Source of the DNA: an uncultured bacterium
Lineage (GTDB): Bacteria; Bdellovibrionota_C; UBA2361; CAKMMH01
NCBI GenBank assembly: GCA_927798255.1
Contig: CAKMMH010000033.1
Span: forward strand, 1-12,515
Length of the DNA stretch: 12,515 bases
Direction of reading: 5' to 3'
In this document: positions 7,417-12,515 of the stretch, one piece after another
How positions within the stretch are numbered: the first letter of the stretch is position 1
Layout of the letters: each line of letters opens with the position of its first letter
The notes under the pieces: generated by a model
Database searches by the model: none
What the model was told of the DNA's origin: nothing
What the model saw: only the letters and a program-made list of their open reading frames with translations
Program-made: the position numbers and the translations under genes

Positions 7417-8907
7417 TTAATTTACGCTAAAGCCTAAACACTCATTTAGACACTTTAGAATAGCTTTAAAACGTAACATCATTTCGCCATCCATATCTTC
7501 ATCATCATTTGAATATTCTAGATAGAGTACTCCTCTTTTAAACGAATTACCAAATGAAGCACAGATATAACTTACGTATTTACCAGTAACGGAGACTCCA
7601 AAATTTCTTATGGGGACAGTACATTTAAGTGCATCAGAAATCATACTAGAAGATGAAATATTTTCTTCACATGAAACTTCTCTATATTTAAATAACTCTC
7701 TTTCACCAATTTTTAATGTTGGAATTAGTGTATTTTTTTGCTCGTTATAAACATATAAGCAACCATTTTCAAAACCTGCTTTATTTATAGTTTCGTATCT
7801 TAAAATTTCTAAAGCTTTCTTTGAAAATTTATCATCAGACATGTTTACATAAACTTTTTTAAAACTATTAAAAATACTATCATCACACTGGAAAATGAAA
7901 GTATTTTTACGAAGCTTATTATCAGCATGAGCTAAAATTGCTTCTTTAATTTTATCTTTTAAAGACATAGTTAAATCAAAAATTTCAGGTGCATATTTTT
8001 CATAGTATTCGCAAACTTTAGTTACTTCTTTACTTATAACTTTTGATATATTTTTTGTACCTGAAATTTCGTCTTCATAATCATCAAGTTTATTAATAAC
8101 TTCAGGAAAAACTTTTGGTTCATGAAGTTTTGCTACCATTTCAGAGTCGTATATACATTTATATGCTAAAGTATCCTTATTGTTAGCGGATCTTGTATTA
8201 TCAACTAAATCTCTTACATTATCATTTAAATTCCAAGTCGTAATAAGCTCAACGATTAAATCATTTGGAGAAAACCCTAATGCTCTTTCGATGAAATCAT
8301 CAAGAGTACCTTCTTGATTAGCTTGTACTTTTAATCCCCTACTAAACAAACGAGGATAGTTCCAAGAAAGCAAGCAGTTTGCAAGTCCTCTTAAAACTGA
8401 TATCGTGTAAATCCATAATGGATCTTGATTATTAAGGATTGCATACTTTTGTGAAATCTGAGAAGAATTTGCAGTATATTTATACATTACAGCTTGAGAA
8501 TAATTAATGTCATCAAATGAATGAAACGAATAATCACTTGCATCTTTTAAAAAGATATTTTTAAACTGTTCAATATCGCACGATTTTAAAAATTTTACAG
8601 GATCAACGCTCTCTCTTGAAGTAATAATACTAGGCATTTCTCTTAAGATTAAAGATAAAATTGTAAAATCTGAAGAAATATCCTGAATGAACTTTCCTCT
8701 ATTATTATCATACACTCTTTGGATAACTTTACTTTTTATCGAATTATAAACTACTTCATTTAAAGGCATCCAAGCTACATACATTGAATTTAACGCTTGT
8801 TTAAGCTCTAAATTTTTTGTAAATAAAGGAGGTATATTTTGGTTTATAGAATTATTACTAGCTATATTATTTTCGCGTTGATATGTGTAATATTTTTTCT
8901 CTTCCAC
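7417..8907 (-). CDS. HDOD domain protein with C-terminal GAF-like domain
   Basis: Probably a cytoplasmic signalling protein; partner and signal unknown. With the GTG start it is 496 residues. Residues about 25-225 fit the HDOD fold: IPPL near the start, FIQDISSDFTILSLIL (the IxxDPxLxxRLL-like helix), VKFLKSCDIEQFKNIFL (like the xxAIxxLGxxxLRNLxL helix), LWIYTISVLRGLANCLL (like the LWxHSxAVA helix), then ALGFSPNDLIVELITTWNLNDNVRDLV (like the HAEVGAALLxxWxLPxxI helix). HDOD proteins lack HD catalytic residues, and none are seen here. From about residue 300 a GAF-like region follows, with GCLYVYNEQKNTLIPTL, ALKCTVPIR and GVLYLEYSNDD. It is convergent with dead trpS and divergent from surA. No signal peptide or membrane span. 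Family assignment is from pattern only. All four Trp are TGG; stop TAA. Confidence 0.7.
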   Translation of the reverse strand: MEEKKYYTYQRENNIASNNSINQNIPPLFTKNLELKQALNSMYVAWMPLNEVVYNSIKSKVIQRVYDNNRGKFIQDISSDFTILSLILREMPSIITSRESVDPVKFLKSCDIEQFKNIFLKDASDYSFHSFDDINYSQAVMYKYTANSSQISQKYAILNNQDPLWIYTISVLRGLANCLLSWNYPRLFSRGLKVQANQEGTLDDFIERALGFSPNDLIVELITTWNLNDNVRDLVDNTRSANNKDTLAYKCIYDSEMVAKLHEPKVFPEVINKLDDYEDEISGTKNISKVISKEVTKVCEYYEKYAPEIFDLTMSLKDKIKEAILAHADNKLRKNTFIFQCDDSIFNSFKKVYVNMSDDKFSKKALEILRYETINKAGFENGCLYVYNEQKNTLIPTLKIGERELFKYREVSCEENISSSSMISDALKCTVPIRNFGVSVTGKYVSYICASFGNSFKRGVLYLEYSNDDEDMDGEMMLRFKAILKCLNECLGFSVN

Positions 8908-8915
8908 TTTAAAAA

Positions 8916-8922
8916 CTCCTTT
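8916..8922 (-). promoter_or_regulatory. Ribosome binding site deciding a GTG start for the HDOD gene
   Basis: AAAGGAG on the minus strand lies eight nt before the GTG at 8907. The in-frame ATG at 8937 is ten codons further upstream, would place this site inside the coding region, and has no Shine-Dalgarno of its own. Confidence 0.75.
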
Positions 8923-9062
8923 GGTAAAAATTAACATAAATAATTACAAAAATATTCTTGCATCTTTACTCTCAATGTTTAAAAATCGGAATTCATTAAA
9001 ATATTCTTTAATTTAATCTCTAAAACTACACATATATATGAAAATATCACAAAAATAACACA

Positions 9063-9075
9063 GGGTTTTAAACCC
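9063..9075. promoter_or_regulatory. Palindrome upstream of the surA promoter
   Basis: GGGTTTTAAACCC, two 6-bp arms around one base, six bases before the surA -35 box. Position and symmetry suit an operator or activator site, but no regulator can be named. Confidence 0.35.
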
Positions 9076-9081
9076 AAATTG

Positions 9082-9110
9082 TTGATATGAAATAAATAAA
9101 CTTGTATATT
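9082..9110 (+). promoter_or_regulatory. Sigma-70-type promoter of surA
   Basis: -35 TTGATA (9082-9087), 17-nt spacer, -10 TATATT (9105-9110); expected start of transcription near 9117, about 30 nt before the ATG. Confidence 0.6.
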
Positions 9111-9147
9111 TAAAAAGTAAAATTTTTAATAAAAAGAGTGTGTTATT

Positions 9148-10077
9148 ATGATAAAAAAATTACGTTTCTTAGTATTAGCCGTTATTTTATTTACGCCAAT
9201 TATTAATGCAAATGCTGAACTTTTTTTAGATGCTATAGTTGCAACAATTAACGATAAACCTATAACATTATCAGATATAAATAAAAAATATAACAAACAT
9301 TTGACATATGATGATTTAAAAAACAATCTTCAGGCTAGTAAAATTGTAGATACTGCTATACTAGACACGATAGTTGAATTAGAAGGTCAAAAAAAGAGAC
9401 TAAGTGTTTCCGATAAAGAACTAGACAGTTACATTTCGCAAATAGCAAACAAAAATTCATTAACAGTCCCTGCTTTCAAAGAAGAATTAAAAAAACAAAA
9501 TATTTCTTTTAAAAATTATAAAGAACAAATAAGAAGTGATATTTTAAAATCAAAAATTGCTTCCAATATTATTAGAAATGGAGCAGCCGTAACTGATGAA
9601 GAAATTAATTCCTATATTAAAAAGGTTAATGAAAATAATTTATTAAATAGTAAAATTTCACTTAATCAAATTTGCATACTAAAAGGTAATAAGACTGAGG
9701 CTGAAAGCTTAAAAGTTTTAAAAGATATTTTAGAAGCTCTTAAAAATGATGATTTTAAAGAAGTAGCTAAAAAATATTCAGAAACTCCGGATGCAAAAAA
9801 TGGAGGGTATTTAGGTGAATTTGAGTTAAATGAATTATCAAATGAAATATTTAATGCAATTTCTCAACTTAGCGAAAATGAAGTATCAAAAATTGTTGAT
9901 ACAGAAAATGCATATTACATATTCCAAGTTGCCAAAAAAGATGCGACAAAAAAGCCGACAGAAGAAGAAATGAGAATTATAAAAGCAAAACTTGAAGAAG
10001 AACATTTAAAAGATGCTATTGATTCTTACTTTTCAAAAGAAATTTATAAAAATTATTCTATAGATAAAAAATTTTAG
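9148..10077 (+). CDS. surA: SurA-like periplasmic peptidyl-prolyl isomerase/chaperone
   Basis: Probably a periplasmic folding factor that escorts outer-membrane proteins and has a parvulin-type PPIase domain. The 309-residue protein starts MIKKLRFLVLAVILFTPII followed by NANA, a typical Sec signal peptide with cleavage likely after residue 23 or so. The mature N-terminus, LDAIVATINDKPITLSDI, is the SurA/PpiD family opening. A helical chaperone region follows, then one parvulin domain (about 168-265) with ISLNQICI, FKEVAKKYSETPDAKNGGYLGEF and YYIFQVAKK. E. coli SurA has two parvulin domains and about 430 residues; this has only one, as in many shorter homologues, so PpiC/PrsA-like naming is possible. 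Weak ribosome binding site; stop TAG. The uvrA remnant follows after 14 nt, perhaps in one transcript. Confidence 0.85.
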   Translation: MIKKLRFLVLAVILFTPIINANAELFLDAIVATINDKPITLSDINKKYNKHLTYDDLKNNLQASKIVDTAILDTIVELEGQKKRLSVSDKELDSYISQIANKNSLTVPAFKEELKKQNISFKNYKEQIRSDILKSKIASNIIRNGAAVTDEEINSYIKKVNENNLLNSKISLNQICILKGNKTEAESLKVLKDILEALKNDDFKEVAKKYSETPDAKNGGYLGEFELNELSNEIFNAISQLSENEVSKIVDTENAYYIFQVAKKDATKKPTEEEMRIIKAKLEEEHLKDAIDSYFSKEIYKNYSIDKKF

Positions 10078-10091
10078 ATTACTAACTTTTT

Positions 10092-11993
10092 ATGGTTAAT
10101 AAAGGATTAAAGAATAACGATACATTAAATTTTTCAATAGATAAGTTTTCTTTCGAATACCATAAGCATTCTTTACTTTTTTCATCAAAGTTAAATGATA
10201 CGTTTTTTTTATATAAGAACTTAAAAAACTATACTTTAATTAAAAATGAAAATTATAAACTTATAAATTTTGGAATCATTCCCCAATTAAGTATTAATAG
10301 CCAAATTAATAATTTTTATAGCAACATTTATTGTTTAGATTATCAAAATGACTCTTTTAATATTTTAAACAAATTTAATGTATTAAATGAAATATTAAAA
10401 AACGATCCCGCATTATCTTACAAATGTCCCAAATGTGGTCATATATTAGAAAAAAATAGTACTCAAAGTTTAACAAAAAATATTTTTGATAATTATCAAG
10501 GTGATATTATAGCTATTGGTGAAAATAAATGCATAACTGACAACATTAATGTTAAAGAGCTTATTAAAAAAGGCATATTTAATATAATCTATAATGACAG
10601 CATAATGGACATTGATGATATAAACACTAAGGAAATAAATAATTTTTACATCGTAAAAAATAAAATATCACTATCAAATTTTACTACATTTAAAAATCAA
10701 TTTAATAGCATTTTAAACGATTATAAAAACCAAACTAATGATTTCTTTATATTCTCTACTAAAAATAATAATTTTAAAATTTATAACATTAATGATAAAT
10801 TTATTTGCAGAAATTGTTCATACGAATTTGATTTTCCTACTTCAAAATATAATTTCAATAAAAATTCAGATTTAAATTCTTTAAGTAATATTTTTTATAA
10901 CAATATAAGTTTATCTTCTTTACTTAACGATCCATTTAATATCTTAATTTCAAAAATTGAGAATATACGAATAAAAAATTTGTTAGCAAATTTTATTAAT
11001 TTTGGTTTAGAATCTTTAAAATTTTTATCTCAAATAAACAATTTAACATTAAGTTATATTTTAAATTATATAGATATAAAAAATAAAATTAATAAAAATG
11101 ATATCCTGATAATTCAAAATCCCCTTTCATTTATAGAGAGAAAATATTTAGAACAAATCCTAAAAGAATTAAAGAATATATCTATAATAATATTTGAAAA
11201 TAATAATGATATATTTTCACTTAATTTTGATAAGGTTTATAACTTAACTAAGCATACAGATAGCAATTTAATAATTAAGCAAAGAAATAGTGTTAAACTG
11301 CAAACAACAATAACTAAAAATAAAGTTAATATTATTTCTTATAAAAATTTAGAAAACATTATTAATTTAGCAAAAGAAAGTAATCTATATAAAAAGGTTA
11401 ATATTATTTATCCATTATTTTTTAAAAGTACAACATTAATGAATCTTTAATATATCTTTACTAATATTAATGACATTTTTTTACAAACTACAGATGCTAA
11501 GGTTATAGGACTTCAAAAAAAAGATTTTTTCTTAAAAACAAGCAATAAGTATTTGTGCAAAATTTGCCAAGGTAAAGGAAAGATTAAGGAAATAGAAGGT
11601 ATATATAAGATATGTCCTAAATGTAATGGAAATTTATTTAATGACACTATTTTAAATTTAAAATTTAAAAATGTAACTTTAAAAGAAGTTTACAACTTTA
11701 ATATAACTGAGGCATCAGAATTTTTTAAGAATTTTAAAAAGATATACTATCAAATTGATCTACTAAACAAAATGAAACTTGGGGAATTAAGGCTTAATTT
11801 CCAAACGGATAATTTGACTAGCAATATTATTAATACAATTAACATATTTAGCAATTTCAATGAGTTACAAAATTCAAATCTTTATATCATTAAAAATGCC
11901 ATTTCATTCTTAAGTAATTCTCAAAAATTACGATTTATAGATATACTTGAAAGTTCTATAGAAAATAATACGATAATATTAGAAGCAATTTAA
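10092..11993 (+). pseudogene. uvrA: Eroded UvrA-like excinuclease subunit A, ATPase motifs lost, one in-frame TAA
   Basis: UvrA is the damage-sensing ATPase of nucleotide excision repair, about 940 residues with two ABC modules and zinc modules. Here 632 sense codons in one frame follow the UvrA order. YKCPKCG at about 114-120 matches the first CPxCG segment after the N-terminal ABC part. FICRNCSYEFDFP with SKYNFN matches the CPxCGxSxxELEPRLFSFN segment. NIFTN-type sequence with DAKVIG precedes LCKICQGKGKIKEIEG and YKICPKCNGNLFNDTILNLKFKN, the C-terminal zinc module, and VYNFNITEASEFF the next helix. The Walker A (SGSGKS), signature (LSGGEAQR) and Walker B (DEP) positions show no recognisable motif. 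A TAA at 11448-11450 splits the frame; homology continues beyond it. No Shine-Dalgarno precedes the ATG. A fast-diverging, non-ATPase protein cannot be excluded. Confidence 0.72.
11448..11450 (+). other. In-frame TAA interrupting the uvrA remnant
   Basis: The frame before (TLMNL) and after (YIFTNINDIF, then TTDAKVIG) matches the UvrA stretch running from TYTGVFxxIRELF to the next zinc module, without a shift. Being TAA it cannot be explained by UGA decoding. Confidence 0.75.
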
Positions 11994-12002
11994 TAAATTG
12001 TA

Positions 12003-12031
12003 TTGATTAAAATTCGTGAGATTTTATTTAT
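12003..12031 (+). promoter_or_regulatory. Possible promoter for the small membrane protein gene
   Basis: TTGATT (12003-12008), 17-nt spacer, ATTTAT (12026-12031). Both boxes are imperfect and the leader would be very short, so this is a weak call. Confidence 0.25.
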
Positions 12032-12045
12032 AGGTTCATATTGTT

Positions 12046-12345
12046 ATGCTTAGATTTTTTAGTAAATGTCATAGAAATCAAAAAGGTGAAGGTGAAGGAA
12101 GTTTAATATTTTTAATTATAATTATCCTTTCATTAATTAGTGGTGTATTTTGGTTTATAGGATTTATTAAAGATACAAAACATGCAAGAGTTGAAAGAAG
12201 TAAAAAAGCCAAAGCAGAAGCAGAAAAAGAAAAAAAGAAGCTTGCACTTGAAAAGCACGAACCTAAAGGATACATATACTATTACAGGCCTGGCATCCAC
12301 GGCAAAGAACCGTACAAGATAATTAGACCATACTTTGATGAATAA
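12046..12345 (+). CDS. Hypothetical single-span membrane protein, 99 residues
   Basis: I do not recognise the family. A basic N-terminus (MLRFFSKCHRNQKGEGEG) is followed by one strong hydrophobic segment at about residues 19-41 (SLIFLIIIILSLISGVFWF and on to IGFI). Next comes a highly charged, probably helical stretch rich in Lys, Ala and Glu (about 44-72), which could form a coiled coil. The end is Tyr/Pro-rich (GYIYYYRPGIHGKEPYKIIRP). The ribosome binding site is weak (AGG about 12 nt upstream). The single Trp is TGG; stop TAA. It stands 52 nt after the uvrA remnant. The clean frame with a sensible membrane segment in AT-rich DNA, and its several Gly and Pro codons, make a real gene likely. 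Confidence 0.65.
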   Translation: MLRFFSKCHRNQKGEGEGSLIFLIIIILSLISGVFWFIGFIKDTKHARVERSKKAKAEAEKEKKKLALEKHEPKGYIYYYRPGIHGKEPYKIIRPYFDE

Positions 12346-12515
12346 TCTTCATTAAACAGAATTGTATTAAGGTTAACCATCAAACAACGCAATTATACTT
12401 AACAATTATTATTTCTTTTAGCTACATTTCACTTTTCAGCAGAAAAACGAGTAAATCACGACTCAACACCATAAAAGTAGATGAAACGCCGATAATACGC
12501 GGCATTTAATGGAGC
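12346..12515. other. Unassigned end region with a GC-richer last 95 bases
   Basis: Positions 12346-12420 are AT-rich like the rest and show nothing. From about 12421 the base composition rises in GC and a short inverted repeat appears (GCCG and CGGC arms around 12488-12503). No open frame with a start is seen under the standard code. The last six bases (TGGAGC) read GCTCCA on the minus strand, which could be the CCA end of a tRNA lying beyond the window, but six bases prove nothing. Confidence 0.4.

Noticed and set aside
8938..9062. Promoter for the HDOD gene on the minus strand (TTGAGA near 8980)
   Set aside because: No -10 box at proper spacing that stands out from the AT-rich background.
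1..12515. CRISPR arrays, insertion sequences or transposases
   Set aside because: No regularly spaced repeats, terminal inverted repeats or transposase-like frames were seen.

Overview
The window is AT-rich bacterial DNA. A SurA-type periplasmic chaperone with a signal peptide suggests a Gram-negative cell with an outer membrane. Low GC, spacing of tens of bases between ribosomal genes, and two genes in visible decay (trpS, uvrA) suggest a host-associated or otherwise reducing genome. I cannot place the lineage. The order rpsL-rpsG-fusA-tuf-rpsJ-rplC-rplD-rplW is the common joined str-S10 arrangement, and the EF-Tu switch I sequence is unusual.

Positions 1-6487 (minus strand) hold the fused str-S10 operon: S12, S7, EF-G, EF-Tu, S10, L3, L4 and the first part of L23. 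All reading frames are clean except fusA. There a single in-frame TGA (4398-4400) interrupts an otherwise full-length, well-conserved EF-G, with the homology continuing in the same frame on both sides. None of the gene ends visible here uses TGA as stop (only TAA or TAG), so UGA decoding is worth testing. Against established reassignment, about a dozen Trp codons in the intact genes are all TGG. The gaps hold a 13-bp perfect hairpin (fusA-tuf), a hairpin that includes a Shine-Dalgarno-like sequence (tuf-rpsJ) and a 16-bp tandem direct repeat (rpsJ-rplC).

Positions 6488-6983 are a non-coding divergent region with a strong-looking minus-strand promoter (TTGACA, 17 nt, TATTTT) that would give the str operon a leader of about 360 nt, and a plus-strand -10 box in front of a dead trpS. 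The trpS pseudogene (6984-7379) keeps an N-terminal piece with the HIGH motif in a shifted frame and a C-terminal piece; the middle, including KMSKS, is gone.

Positions 7417-8907 (minus strand) encode an HDOD-GAF-like signalling protein with a GTG start. Divergent from it are surA (9148-10077), then a strongly eroded uvrA (10092-11993) that keeps the UvrA layout and zinc cysteines but has lost recognisable Walker and signature motifs and carries one in-frame TAA, then an unidentified 99-residue single-span membrane protein. The last 95 bases are compositionally different (more GC) and unassigned.
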